Assembly: GCA_001599355.1 (NCBI GenBank)
Contig: BCGQ01000011.1
Coordinates: forward strand, 62,001 to 126,000
DNA from: Nakazawaea peltata
Lineage: Eukaryota > Ascomycota > Pichiomycetes > Alaninales > Pachysolenaceae
Reading direction: 5' to 3'
Length of the DNA: 64,000 nucleotides
The position numbers were made by a program, and so were the translations under genes. The notes under the pieces were generated by a model that saw only the letters and a list, made by a program, of their open reading frames with translations, had not been told where the DNA came from and did not search any database. The number at the start of each line of letters is the position of its first letter. The stretch's first letter is position 1. Shown piece after piece: positions 8,708 through 19,400 of this stretch.

Positions 8708-11700
8708 ATGTTCAGGATACCATCCATTGGAATTGTACGACCCCCATTATCAGGAATCTCCCCACTTTATAAAAGGGCATGCGGGGTTGTCACCGTGACA
8801 CTACGGTCATTAAGACCCGCATCTACTGACTCAGCCGGTGTCCATAGCTCGTCCGCTGCCTCAGGGACATGGGATCAATCTAGTCAGCTGCCAAACGATC
8901 CTCTCAAAGGAGTCTCTTATTGGAAATCTTGGTTGGAAAACCCAAGTGTGGTACTGAGGAATAAAATGGGGCTTTCCGAAGAGCAATTGCAGCTGCGATT
9001 CGGCTCAAATTCATGGTCTCCAGTCAGTACAGAGGACTTTTACACCCAATTTGCTCGTCCAGAGGTGATCCAATCTACTTTCAAGCCTGATAAGGCCTTG
9101 TTAGTGGATATGGTTAATACTCATCCTCTGGAAGCTGTCGCTGATGTCAATACGGGTGATTTGGTCGAGTTCCGTACCGTTGCTACGGCCTCTAGTGTTC
9201 AATTCGGAGTTGTAATTCGTCCTCTGTCAGGTTTATTCAATCCAAGCCTCAACAGGTTCAGAGTATTCACTGTCACCGGTCAATATCATGACGTACATCC
9301 ATCCGAAGTGTGCTTTAATATTGGAAATGTCTTGAACCCCGATGTTGTCGACGAAACAACCTTATCAGCTACCAAATTGAAACATATTCAGTATACTTTG
9401 GTTGTATTCATTCGTTATTGTATGCAATTGGATCAATTGTTGGCCAGAGAAGAGGTCTACCGTCATCTGTATATCCATTTCTCTGCCAATTCGGTACTGA
9501 GGTCCGTTAATATCCATCGATTGAAAGATTTTATCAAAACTAAGACGCTTTCACTGGGGATCATACGTTCGAGACGTTTAACGGAGGCGGCATTTCGCTT
9601 CCTTGCCCATTTCCATCTTGCAAATAACCCTTCCACCTATTTTGTATCAGGCTCATCACCTTCATCTCTGTTAGTTTTGTCCAGAAGACTTTCCCAATTA
9701 CTAGAAGAGGCTTATGCAAGGTATAACAGAACTGACAAGTTAGGGGAATCCATTTTACAATCGTTTCGCGACTTCATTACCTATATGAACATGGATCTAC
9801 GTACTTCAAATTCAGTAACCATTGGTCCCAATGTAAGGAACCTCTTACTCCATCGTCCAGATATCAAATTACACGTTCTGTTTCTGGTTTTGAAGTATTA
9901 CACTAAGTATCCTCATCCAAAGATCGCCAGTATGGTGGAGAAATTAGTAGGCAACGTAGATGAGACTGATTCGGAGACTGGGGTGGGTTCAAAACCCTTG
10001 GAGACCAGCCATTTCATCTCTAGACCCATCACCCCAACTAAAATTGTTAAATATCTTCAACATTTGAGGATTTATGGCTCAGATCTAGACACCGATATCC
10101 TTTTGTCATCACAGACCTTTGCAAGTTATGACTCTGAGATGTATATAAGTGATACCAGGCAAATTTTAAAAGCCGATGATGACCCTAAAGATGCTCTGAA
10201 AGTGTTGGCCCATCAATTTACTGACAATTTCTCCCATCTTCGGAAACCAAACTCGAATATTTGTTATGCTATTGCTTCTAATGATCCTAATGATGCCCTG
10301 GAACGCCCCTTCTCGGAATTAGCTTTCTCTTTACAATATAAAAACTCTCGGGAATGGATAGTCAGCATCCATGTTCCGGATATTGGTAGTTTTGTGAGTC
10401 CGAAATCACTGCAAATGACTCCCAATTCCCTTGTAGATCCTGGTATTTTCACGGGGCTAGTTAAAACTCCCTTTATGGCTCAAGATCTCGATATTCCTGA
10501 AGGTCAGGTGCATTTACTTTCTGAACAGATCCGAAATCAGTTCATTTTCACCAATAGTGAGCCGAATTCTACGGTTTCTAATGTTAATTCCTGTATAACT
10601 GTAAGTTTCTTGTATAATCATAGAGCCGACACATGGCAAGAGTCAATTTCTTCGGTAGAATTGAAACTAGAAAGACTCACAAATTTGCATATCTTATCTC
10701 CAGCCGAATTACAGGTCGGTTTGGGAGATTATGGGTTCATCTCGATGCTCCTGAAAGAATTTTCAGGCGATGGAAAGGTGGATTTCTCGAATTTATACGA
10801 TTTTAGCTTACTTATCTGGCGTCATATGAGATTAAGACGAACTAAGACTGATTCTGTTGGTTCTATCGAGACCAATTTCCGAGATATCTCGTTGAAAAGA
10901 GATCGAAATTACGAAATCGACGACTCCGAATCTGTGGAAATCGAAACAGCTTCAAATTCCACTAGTAATCAGTTTATTTCCGAGCTTAAATTGCTTTTGA
11001 ATTCGACTATTGCTCAATTCTGTGCATCTAAATCTGTTCCTTGCTACTATAGATCTCGGAAATTCAATCCCGAGAGGCTTGAAATGCTTCAGACCAATTC
11101 TGAAGACGGTAGCGTGGTTGCTAAACCTTTCAGTCGTATAGGATCTTCCCAAACCCCCAATTTAGCCGATCTTCTAACATATAGGAGACCAATATCGGGA
11201 TTAATGCCTCTGTGGCTGTATGTAGTTGGTCTGAAGCTTTTAGAAGATGAAAAAGTGATCACCAATGCACCACAGGATGCCATCCACGCTGAGTATGGTC
11301 TTCCTAACCCTGTAGTTCATTTCGATAGACCTCTTCATTCGATTGAGCAGCTAATAAACCAATGGCAGCTCTTGAAATACCTTCATAACTCATCTACAAG
11401 TGAAAATAGAGCAGCTTCTGGTCGTCTCCAACTTCAAGGATATCTGATATCGCTGGATCCAAACATCATTATCAAGACTAAACCCACCAGACCTCAGATT
11501 ACTCTTGAATCTTTCTATAGCAATTCTATTATGGAGAAACTCGGGATCTCTTCCGCTTTAAATTTGCATCAGCACCGGGAATGGGCTATCAAATGGTGCT
11601 GTGATCATTATGGGTTCAAACCAGCTACTTTCTTCCCTGAATTGGGTCTGAATAAGTTTATGTTCTTGAAATGCATTGTAACTCAAGAGCCTCTTCGTAC

Positions 11701-11872
11701 TGGAGGAGATAAGATCGATTCTAGATCACTTGCGAAAGTTTACTGTGTAGATTTGGGAATAGAAGTGGATTATTTGCCAGATTCTGCTACTCGGGTTGTC
11801 ATTGGAGATGCATTAGTTGGGTCAGTAGTGGTTTATGCTGATCCTTACCAAGAGAGGTTGATATTGATGTGA
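8708..11872 (+). CDS. DSS1: Dss1/Cyt-4-like mitochondrial RNB-family protein
   Basis: A 1054-residue protein with a basic, Ser-rich N-terminus (about 1-40) typical of a mitochondrial presequence. The centre matches the RNase II (RNB) fold around residues 515-560 (YAI... then WIVSIHVPDIGSFV), and near 874-888 there is a RPLHSIEQLINQWQL segment. In S. cerevisiae, Dss1 is the 3'-to-5' exoribonuclease of the mitochondrial degradosome with the helicase Suv3. The hallmark catalytic residues look eroded. The Asp-rich motif reads NDPNDA at 525-530 instead of D-x5-D-x-D-D-A, and the conserved SP-x-RR-x-D segment has no paired arginines. It may be a catalytically impaired homologue or a strongly diverged Dss1. 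The family assignment is fairly firm; the orthology is less so. Confidence 0.7.
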   Translation: MFRIPSIGIVRPPLSGISPLYKRACGVVTVTLRSLRPASTDSAGVHSSSAASGTWDQSSQLPNDPLKGVSYWKSWLENPSVVLRNKMGLSEEQLQLRFGSNSWSPVSTEDFYTQFARPEVIQSTFKPDKALLVDMVNTHPLEAVADVNTGDLVEFRTVATASSVQFGVVIRPLSGLFNPSLNRFRVFTVTGQYHDVHPSEVCFNIGNVLNPDVVDETTLSATKLKHIQYTLVVFIRYCMQLDQLLAREEVYRHLYIHFSANSVLRSVNIHRLKDFIKTKTLSLGIIRSRRLTEAAFRFLAHFHLANNPSTYFVSGSSPSSLLVLSRRLSQLLEEAYARYNRTDKLGESILQSFRDFITYMNMDLRTSNSVTIGPNVRNLLLHRPDIKLHVLFLVLKYYTKYPHPKIASMVEKLVGNVDETDSETGVGSKPLETSHFISRPITPTKIVKYLQHLRIYGSDLDTDILLSSQTFASYDSEMYISDTRQILKADDDPKDALKVLAHQFTDNFSHLRKPNSNICYAIASNDPNDALERPFSELAFSLQYKNSREWIVSIHVPDIGSFVSPKSLQMTPNSLVDPGIFTGLVKTPFMAQDLDIPEGQVHLLSEQIRNQFIFTNSEPNSTVSNVNSCITVSFLYNHRADTWQESISSVELKLERLTNLHILSPAELQVGLGDYGFISMLLKEFSGDGKVDFSNLYDFSLLIWRHMRLRRTKTDSVGSIETNFRDISLKRDRNYEIDDSESVEIETASNSTSNQFISELKLLLNSTIAQFCASKSVPCYYRSRKFNPERLEMLQTNSEDGSVVAKPFSRIGSSQTPNLADLLTYRRPISGLMPLWLYVVGLKLLEDEKVITNAPQDAIHAEYGLPNPVVHFDRPLHSIEQLINQWQLLKYLHNSSTSENRAASGRLQLQGYLISLDPNIIIKTKPTRPQITLESFYSNSIMEKLGISSALNLHQHREWAIKWCCDHYGFKPATFFPELGLNKFMFLKCIVTQEPLRTGGDKIDSRSLAKVYCVDLGIEVDYLPDSATRVVIGDALVGSVVVYADPYQERLILM

Positions 11873-12018
11873 AAGGTGCTCTCTTAGATGAATTATTTAT
11901 TCTTTCAGCCTATTTATTTAGCTTACTAGACTACTATTTCATTAGCCTGTTAGCTTAGAAGCCTATTTATTCCTATTTAAGTATATCACTTCTGTGATAG
12001 TATTATGAATGCAATGAC

Positions 12019-12552
12019 CTAATATAACTTTAATTCCAGTGTAATTTGATCCAATACTGGCTTTGGAGCTGGACCTAATCCAAGAACAGTAGCAGATCCA
12101 GAAGCAACTTGAGTACGACCGGCGTCATGCACAATGTAACAATTCACCCCCATTGAGATCAGTTTCAGATATAACATATCCATTTCTTCTTCATCTGGAC
12201 ATTTCAATGTAATTTTGGCTTGACCTCTTGACTCCCAACGATTCAATAACTCCAAATTTTTGGCTGTTTCCCCAGTGGACATCAACTTGTATAACAGCAC
12301 AGCAGCATGTGCACACTGAGCCAGAGCCTTTCCCTTCTCCATCTTCAAATCTGTTCTTACACATAACGCCATACGACATTCACCTGGAATCTCGTTAAGG
12401 TCCTTTGAATCAACCTCAAATATCTCCTCATCTGACTCATCATCATACTCTTCATCTTCAAATTTTGGGTTACTCCATGAAGAGAGCAGGTACCCACTGG
12501 CAAAGGAAACTATGGCCAAAGTAGCATACTTCAAAACAACTTTATCCAACAT
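12019..12552 (-). CDS. PTH2: Peptidyl-tRNA hydrolase 2
   Basis: A 177-residue Pth2-family enzyme that cleaves peptidyl-tRNAs released from ribosomes. The start is the ATG at 12552; the 17 codons upstream open with TTG only, after an in-frame stop. A hydrophobic segment near the N-terminus (about 7-24) anchors it to a membrane, as in yeast Pth2 at the outer mitochondrial membrane. An acidic linker follows, then the catalytic domain: MALCVRTDLKMEKGKA-AAQCAHAAV, GQAKITLK, HDAGRTQVASGSATVLGLGPAP, and C-terminal LELKLY. CTG codons fall at the invariant Ala of KGKAAAQC and at AAVALYK. It converges with the Dss1-like gene, with 146 bp between stops. Confidence 0.93.
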   Translation of the reverse strand: MLDKVVLKYATLAIVSFASGYLLSSWSNPKFEDEEYDDESDEEIFEVDSKDLNEIPGECRMALCVRTDLKMEKGKALAQCAHAAVLLYKLMSTGETAKNLELLNRWESRGQAKITLKCPDEEEMDMLYLKLISMGVNCYIVHDAGRTQVASGSATVLGLGPAPKPVLDQITLELKLY

Positions 12553-12707
12553 CTTCTTCTGTGTTTGAACCTCTTTCAATGTGACCTCTTCTTGGCTATC
12601 CAAATGGGACTGAATAATTTTTCATCTTAACTGTGGTCGTGTGTATGTAGCTAATTAGGCCCAATTCGGAATTATATAGAGATGCTTCATTACACCAAAT
12701 GAATACT

Positions 12708-13331
12708 TCAGACTAACACCTTTGGTTTCTTATTCTTCAGTTTGGTCTTCTTCTTCTCAATTCCCTTGCTATACAGACGCCAGTTACCTACTCTCAGATC
12801 TCGTTGACTTTCCCAGGCCAGTTTAATGTCTTGCTGTTGCTTACGCTTCTCTGCCAGTTCATCTTGTCTTTGTCTTTCCAGTCCCTCCAGTTGCATCTGC
12901 TTTCTTTGTTCGATTTTCTTGACTAGTTCCTCCTCAATCAAGATCTCTTTAACTGTGTCCCTCCATTCCAGCAAAAATGAGTCACCTTTGAGTCTTTCGT
13001 CGTCGTAGTCCCATTTCTTCTCTTGAACTAAATAACGCCGAGCATCAGCAAAGACATTATCGAGTTGGATACGAGTAGCTTCGTCACTCAACTCTTTCTG
13101 TGCCTTCTTCAACAAATCAAACAGTTCTGGAGCTCTTGGATTGTCTGTTTTATCTGGGTGGACCAATAAGGATTTCTTCCTGTACACTTTCTTTATGTCA
13201 TTCTCACTGCATCCAGGCTGAAGCTCTAGAAGAGAGTACAGGTCGAGACGGAAGCAGGATAAAATACGAGCTATTTCTTTGTCCACCGTGACGGACGATT
13301 CAATCTGTTTGAGCTGAGATTCGATATCCAT
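12708..13331 (-). CDS. DNAJC8/Spf31-like J-domain protein
   Basis: A 207-residue protein with a J-domain at about 29-85 (FRLDLYSLLEL, YRKKSLLVHPDKTDNPRAPEAFDLLKKA), including the HPD motif required to stimulate Hsp70. The rest is a charged coiled-coil (about 125-175) ending in a RVGNWR box and a very basic tail (KGIEKKKTKLKNKKPKV). This layout matches the DNAJC8 / S. pombe Spf31 family, which is associated with the spliceosome, so a nuclear role in mRNA splicing is the likely inference. A CTG in the APEAFD segment fits Ala. It lies 155 bp upstream of PTH2 on the same strand. Confidence 0.8.
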   Translation of the reverse strand: MDIESQLKQIESSVTVDKEIARILSCFRLDLYSLLELQPGCSENDIKKVYRKKSLLVHPDKTDNPRAPELFDLLKKAQKELSDEATRIQLDNVFADARRYLVQEKKWDYDDERLKGDSFLLEWRDTVKEILIEEELVKKIEQRKQMQLEGLERQRQDELAEKRKQQQDIKLAWESQRDLRVGNWRLYSKGIEKKKTKLKNKKPKVLV

Positions 13332-13889
13332 AATGAAACTTTGAATAGAGTTATTGTAGAGATGACCACTCTGTTCAAGTAACTCTTCTTAAAGTGAACA
13401 AAGATGAGGTGTAGCATTTTATGAAATATATATGAAAAGTAGTGCATAATGTACCAAACGCGAGGTTAAACAGGGGTTCAGTAGAAGATGGTGCTAATTA
13501 TGAGGGGTAGATTAAGAGCAGGGATAAATATGCAGTATTGAATCCTAACGGTATTATGCACTCGAGACCGAGATCTAATAGAAGTGGAGAATTACTATTT
13601 AGATTTGAGTTCAAAAGGGCCCCAGAAAAGGGATCATTTTACTAGTAAAATTAATAATCCGAGTTGTACATCATGACACCGAATACTGAGGATATGATTA
13701 GTATTTGATAATTACATGGTATTGGTAGTATTACTTGTTCTAGGTAACTTATGTAGCCGCAGTTCCAATTGACCATGATTTGGCTCTCTCGTTATTCATT
13801 TCCATCACTCCGGGCATCCCCCTCCTCTGTCTCACTATGTCTTTCCTCAACCAAAATCATTACCTAATTAGGAAAACAAATTGGTTTCT

Positions 13890-13947
13890 GCCTCAGGCAT
13901 TCCTAGTCCGCGACGCGCTCCACCCTGAGGCTCTTTGCTGGGACTAG
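13890..13947. repeat. Interleaved inverted repeats (pseudoknot-like)
   Basis: GCCTCAGG (13890-13897) pairs with CCTGAGGC (13924-13931). The 26-nt loop contains CTAGTCC (13903-13909), which pairs with GGACTAG (13941-13947). The order a-b-a'-b' is that of an H-type pseudoknot. It lies 140-195 bp upstream of the SP-RING gene start. Both arm pairs are perfect. Confidence 0.6.
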
Positions 13948-14044
13948 CGGGTTTTCTGCTTGGAGTTTGTGCCGGGAATTTCGTCCGGCTTAACTAGTGC
14001 AGGGATTATTAAAGTAGTGCAAATAAGTCGCTTCTCGATTGATC

Positions 14045-14052
14045 TATAAAAA
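14045..14052 (+). promoter_or_regulatory. TATA box of the SP-RING gene
   Basis: TATAAAAA lies 32 bp before the first ATG (14085) and 74 bp before the second (14127). Other TATA boxes here sit 48-153 bp upstream of their ATG, which slightly favours the second ATG. Confidence 0.55.
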
Positions 14053-14084
14053 GCGCGTAGATTTCGGTGCTGGTTGACTTTGAG

Positions 14085-16421
14085 ATGAAAGCTCTAGCAC
14101 GCAATATCATAGGTGCCTTTGTTACTATGGACTCTTCCGCTACTCAGGACTCTTCTGCTCCGGTTAAACGTAGTAGAGGACTAGGAGATAGAGCCAAACG
14201 GGCCTTAGAGCAATTGAGGGAGGAGCTGAGGAGTATTGAGACAAGGATCATTTCAAATAAGAATACATCTTCTTCTAATCGCGATGAAGATGACGAGGAC
14301 AGTGATGATTCGATCGAGGTCATTTATGTGGGGCCGGCCGAAAAGGTTAATTCAACGAGATCTAGAAGTGCCACACCGAAGATCAATCCAAGGGTAGACG
14401 TGCCACAAGTCACCAACGACTCAGGAGATAGACCGAGATCCCCTGGCACCTCTGAGAACTCTGACAATGAAGCAGACAATACTAACTCTGAAGCTCTAAA
14501 AAACCCTAAACGTCGCCTGCTGAAGGCAATCACACCTGGCACATATAAAGAAGATTCGATCCGGAAACCGAGACTCAAACGTAGAGTCGTGAAAGAAGAC
14601 GCGGAAGTGCGAAAGATGAGGAAATTACAAAGAGAACTGGAACGTCTGCTGCTGCCTAAAGAGGTGATCGAAATATCAGATGCCGAAGAGGATGATACCG
14701 AGAATGATTTGATCGAGGATAGTGTGATGATTCCATTACAAGATCTGATCACCCGTCATCGTCTCATTACGCCTGTGAGAAGCGTCTCGTGCTCGCATCT
14801 CGATGCTTTTGATAGAGACAGTTTCTTTGCTTTGAACAATATCACGGCTTTTAAGATGAAGTCTCAACGTCAACTCAATGAAGAGCATGGTGTTGGTGGG
14901 TCTTACTCAGCTTATGCATCTAATCTTTATCAGCGCGGGCGCTTCAGAAGATTGACTTCCACTTCATTGCGTTACGCCTTAAATCCCCATGCCCAATCTC
15001 TTGACTCCAAGCCTAAACGAGCTAAGAGGAAGCTTGCAGAGATGGCTCTGTATAAGAAATTGAAGCTGCTGAATGAACGAGAGGGCAGAGACAACAACAA
15101 CCTTAAGATTTTCAGTTGTCCCATCTGTGATAATGAGTTCAATATCTTTGAGGAGATGTACGTGGTTGATTTCTTACAACAGATTCTTGATAATTTAAAT
15201 AGTAGTGTAGTGACCCAGCTGAAGACCGAGTTTATTGATCCATTGACTAAGACACCTCATTCATACAGTGATGTAACTCATGTTATTATACATATGGATG
15301 GTACGTATGATTATCATGTGGAGGGATCGGTCTCTCAGAAGGCCATTGAGAGTATGGAGATGGTGGATGGGAATCTGGAAAAATCGGGAGAGACCTTACT
15401 GGACGAGAATACCGAACTGGTGGTTGATAATTCTACTGTAGTGGATTTAGAAGATGAGCCGGAAGACGACGATGCACAAATATTGAGCTATAATAACTTA
15501 GAGACAGTAGTTATTGGTTCTGATGAAGAAGAAGAAGTCACTGGAATAACCAATATTTCTGATTCTGAACATGAGGCTACTCAAATTTCGGTTGGTAATG
15601 CACCACAAGGTGGGGTGACAGTAGAATCTGACATTAATGTAAATGATTCTTCAGAAGGGGTGGAAAGTAATAGAGTACTGAATACCCCTTCACTGGAGGA
15701 ACACACCAATGAGAATTCAACTTCGACACTAGAAGAGTCTCATGAAAATTTGCAAGGAGAACATGTTGAGGATCCTCTGCAACCTGTCCAAAATCTAAAT
15801 CCACTAGTTAGACTTCAACGAACAATATCATCAAGATGGGCTTCAATTGCGGAGATGAGTAAAACGTCACCTTTATTACCACAAAATGGATTTTTGATGG
15901 GGCGAGAAGTCAGCCCGGTGTCTTCGAATCCATCGGAACAAGTGAATTGTCAAGCTACCCCACTGCCGGTTGAGCAACAACTTGCTCCACAACTTGCTGA
16001 GCCAGATGGTCAACAAGATACTCAACCAGATACTCAACAAGATGCTCAACAAGATGCTCAGCCAGATGCTCAACCAGATGCTCAGTCACATACTGAACCA
16101 CATACCCAAACTCATCCTGAGCCAAATCCTCAGCCATCTACCTACACTCATCCTGAATCACATCCTGAACCACATGCTAACTTACATGCTAAGTTACATA
16201 CTCAGTTACACGCTAAGTTACATGCTCAACCACATGCTAAATCTCATTCACATTCACATTCACAACTTGCCCATCAAATCCCCCACCCACTTGCTCAACC
16301 AATTTCACCATCCCTCTCCCCTCCAATTACCTCACCAAACACCCCCTCACTCCCTCCTCAACTCCCTCAACAGCAACCAGAAAGAAACCAACGTTTCTCC
16401 TACAGTTATATTCTTAATTAA
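14085..16421 (+). CDS. Atypical SP-RING protein with multiple SUMO-interacting motifs
   Basis: A 778-residue acidic protein numbered from the ATG at 14085; the next ATG at 14127 is an alternative start. A split SIZ/PIAS-type SP-RING is visible: TPVRSVSCSHLDAFDRDSFF supplies Cys236 and His238, and FSCPICDNEF with following VVDFLQQIL supplies Cys345 and Cys348. About 106 basic residues lie between the two halves, against roughly 20 in canonical Siz proteins. Four hydrophobic-plus-acidic stretches look like SUMO-interacting motifs: IEVIYV (about 77), VIEISDAEEDD (about 194), VVDLEDEPEDDD (about 452) and TVVIGSDEEEE (about 474). No SAP or PINIT domain is apparent. The C-terminus (about 640-770) is a Gln/Pro/His repeat. 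A nuclear SUMO ligase or SUMO-reading role is inferred, not shown. Confidence 0.65.
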   Translation: MKALARNIIGAFVTMDSSATQDSSAPVKRSRGLGDRAKRALEQLREELRSIETRIISNKNTSSSNRDEDDEDSDDSIEVIYVGPAEKVNSTRSRSATPKINPRVDVPQVTNDSGDRPRSPGTSENSDNEADNTNSEALKNPKRRLLKAITPGTYKEDSIRKPRLKRRVVKEDAEVRKMRKLQRELERLLLPKEVIEISDAEEDDTENDLIEDSVMIPLQDLITRHRLITPVRSVSCSHLDAFDRDSFFALNNITAFKMKSQRQLNEEHGVGGSYSAYASNLYQRGRFRRLTSTSLRYALNPHAQSLDSKPKRAKRKLAEMALYKKLKLLNEREGRDNNNLKIFSCPICDNEFNIFEEMYVVDFLQQILDNLNSSVVTQLKTEFIDPLTKTPHSYSDVTHVIIHMDGTYDYHVEGSVSQKAIESMEMVDGNLEKSGETLLDENTELVVDNSTVVDLEDEPEDDDAQILSYNNLETVVIGSDEEEEVTGITNISDSEHEATQISVGNAPQGGVTVESDINVNDSSEGVESNRVLNTPSLEEHTNENSTSTLEESHENLQGEHVEDPLQPVQNLNPLVRLQRTISSRWASIAEMSKTSPLLPQNGFLMGREVSPVSSNPSEQVNCQATPLPVEQQLAPQLAEPDGQQDTQPDTQQDAQQDAQPDAQPDAQSHTEPHTQTHPEPNPQPSTYTHPESHPEPHANLHAKLHTQLHAKLHAQPHAKSHSHSHSQLAHQIPHPLAQPISPSLSPPITSPNTPSLPPQLPQQQPERNQRFSYSYILN
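16012..16260 (+). repeat. Coding low-complexity repeat in the SP-RING gene
   Basis: Imperfect 12-bp units of the type CAACCAGATACT / CAACAAGATGCT, changing downstream to CAT-GCT and CAT-CCT units. They encode Gln-Pro-Asp-Ala and then His-Ala/Pro-rich tetrapeptides. All three plus-strand frames stay mostly open across the array, which explains the overlapping spurious frame that runs to 16479. Confidence 0.85.
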
Positions 16422-16485
16422 ATCTTGTATTAATAAATATGCTTACTCACTTAAGAGTTATAAATATTCTATCCCATAGTCCACC

Positions 16486-19400
16486 TCATTTCTCTTCTCC
16501 CTTAAAATCCCCCCCTACAATCCCCGACTTATCACACATTTGACGGAAAATACTATCCCCTCCAGCATTATACAAATTCCATGGGGTGTCAAATTGCAGA
16601 AGTCTTCCATGGTCCATGACCAAGATCCGATCGTAGTGAATGATCGTCTTCAATCTATGCGCAATACAAAGAATCGTGGAATTACTAAAAGCCGAGCTAA
16701 TGGAGCCTTGGATTTTGGCATCGGTCTCATAATCGACCGAAGAAGTTGCCTCATCCAACACCAAGATCTGAGTACTGCGCACAACCAGACGAACAAGAGC
16801 AATTAACTGTTTTTCTCCAAGTGAGTAGTTGGCTCCGTCGTCGTCTACAAACTGGTCGAGATGGAATTTGTGGGTAGGTGGAACTACGCCGGTTTCTACT
16901 AAACCTGCTTTCCTTAAAGCGTTCCATAAGACCTCATCACCATACTGTTTGAATGGGTCGATATTAGATCTGATCGAACCTTTGAAAAGTACTGGATCTT
17001 GAGGAATGATAGATAACCGAGATCTAAGGTCGTGTAAGCCCAATTGACGGATATCTACACCGTCGATTAAGATTTGACCGTCACTGATTTCGGTTAAACG
17101 ATATAACAGAGACATAATAGACGATTTACCGGCACCAGTTCTACCGCAGATTCCAATTTTCTCTCCCCCACCAATTGTAACCGATAAGTCTTTTAAGACG
17201 AGGGGTAAGCCTGGACGATAGGCCATGGAAGCGTTTTTAAATTCGATGGCACCATTTTGAGGCCAATTAGGAGCTTGTTTAGTTTCGGAGATCTCGTATG
17301 GCAGTTCAGATGGAAGATCGTACAGATATTCGTACAATCTTTCTACGGAATTCATGTCTACTTCTACTCTGGTGATGAACCGGATAAGCATCGACAGTTG
17401 CTGAGGAATTTGCAACACATAAGACACCAATAAACCGGTAGACAGAGCAGAGATATGGAATTGACGAGTCACAGCTAAGAGTGTGATGATAAGAGTCAAA
17501 AGACCAGAGATAATAGATAAAGTGATACCAAGCCAACGTTGGTTGGCAATTGTAATGAAATACAGCTCATTCATGCGGTTAGTCAGTTGACTATTCCTCA
17601 GCATGAACATTCTCTCCATCTTATACAGTTGAATAGTAGCAATTCCTGTAAGAGTCTCATTGACATTGTTGTAGACCAAAGAACGCAGCACCAGTTCTAA
17701 CCGTTTGACTTCTCTGGAGGATGCTTGGTAATAACTAGTCATCATGGAGTATGATAAAAGTAAGAATGGAACTGCAATTGCAAACCATGGAAGATAAATC
17801 ACACACAAGATGAGAACTCCAATGATATTAGCACCTTGGTAGATCATCTGTCTTAATTCCTCCACCAACTCATTATCAATAGCGTCAGTATCCTTACCAA
17901 AACGATTCAAAATACGTCCCATTGGAGTGACATCCATATACAGCATTGGAACATGCAATATACTCTCGACTGCTTTGATATTTAACTCACGAGACAGACT
18001 TGTGGCACATCTGACAAGCAATGAGAATTGAACAGCAAGTAAAATGATGGTCAAGAAAGTGAGCATGATATAAATTCCGGTGTAGAAATCCTCAGGACGG
18101 TCATATTTGGATGCAGCCCAGAATGAAAGCCAGGTATTGGTGAAGATTTGGGATCCGGTGGCTGTTGCTACAAATATGGCAAAGATAGGAGGGAATAATA
18201 CCCCCATTTTCCCGGCACCAAGCATGATATATCTTTTATAAATATCGAAACTGATACCGTTGACGGCCTTCGATTCCAATTGAACGGTACGTCCAGCTTC
18301 CAGGGATGCTTCAGGGGTCTTTTGAGGCTTTTCAGATTTATGAGAAATTAGGGATACAATATCCGCTTTTCCGCCATCCTCATCGCTGTCGGATATATCA
18401 TCTTCCGCCAGTCGAGTTTGACTGTATTTCATCAAATCTTGGAATCCCAGATGTGACTCAAGCTCAGCAAAGGTACCAACATCCAGAGTTCCATCTCCAT
18501 TCAAGAAGATCACCTTGTCAGCCGAATTGATCAACGACAACTGGTGGGTCAGTAAAACTCTGGTCTTCCCAGCAAGAAGTCCCAAAATACAATTATCAAC
18601 AATATCCTTTCCGACCTTGGCATCGACAGCACTGAGTACGTCATCAAGCAATATGATATCCAGACCAGCGTAGACAGCACGAGCCAAACTGATACGCAGT
18701 TTTTGTCCTCCTGACAATGTGATACCTCTCTCACCAATCTCAGTGAGATCTCCAGCCGGTAAGATTGCGAAATCGGGTTCGAGACAGCAAGCTTTAACGA
18801 TTGGGTCATACACTGCAGGATCGTACTCGTTTCCAAATACAATATTGTCTCTTACAGTGGCATTTTGAACCCAAGGTTGTCCACAAAGTAACAATGATCC
18901 GTTGACTTTCAAATCTCCAGCAGATCTCTGCATGAACCCAGCTAAAGCATTAAGAAGAGACGACTTTCCACTTCCAATAGAACCAGTAATCACGACGAAC
19001 TCTTGCTTCTTGATCAGGAGATTAATACCGAATAATCCCAGGAATTTCGAATTATCGGCCAGTTTTTCTTCACCAGGTTTCTCAATATCAGACTCGGCTC
19101 CGGTAGATGTGGTATCGGTGGTAGTATGAGCAGATTCCAGATCATCATCTCCATCAAAAGTCCTCCATTCAAAAGAACCACCCTTGACCTTGATAGCCAA
19201 CCCTTCATCTTCCAAAGTTTCAACATCAGAATAAGCTTCCAGCTGCTTCTCCTCATCGATTTCTCCACATTGTAAGATATCTCTGATTCTTCCCATGGCA
19301 ATGTAAGCATCAGATGCGGTAGCCAAGACCAATGGTTGAACCATCAGCTGTTGTGATAACACATTGAACAAACTTAAAGAAGAGAAGATGACAGCCAGAT

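Larger units (their letters stand above)
13332..14084. other. Divergent intergenic region with interleaved inverted repeats
   Basis: About 750 bp between the J-protein and the SP-RING gene. The only structure I see is a pair of interleaved inverted repeats at 13890-13947 and a TATA box at 14045. No gene was found. Confidence 0.6.

Noticed and set aside
15970-16479. 169-codon open frame overlapping the SP-RING gene
   Set aside because: It is a frame shadow of the 12-bp coding repeat.
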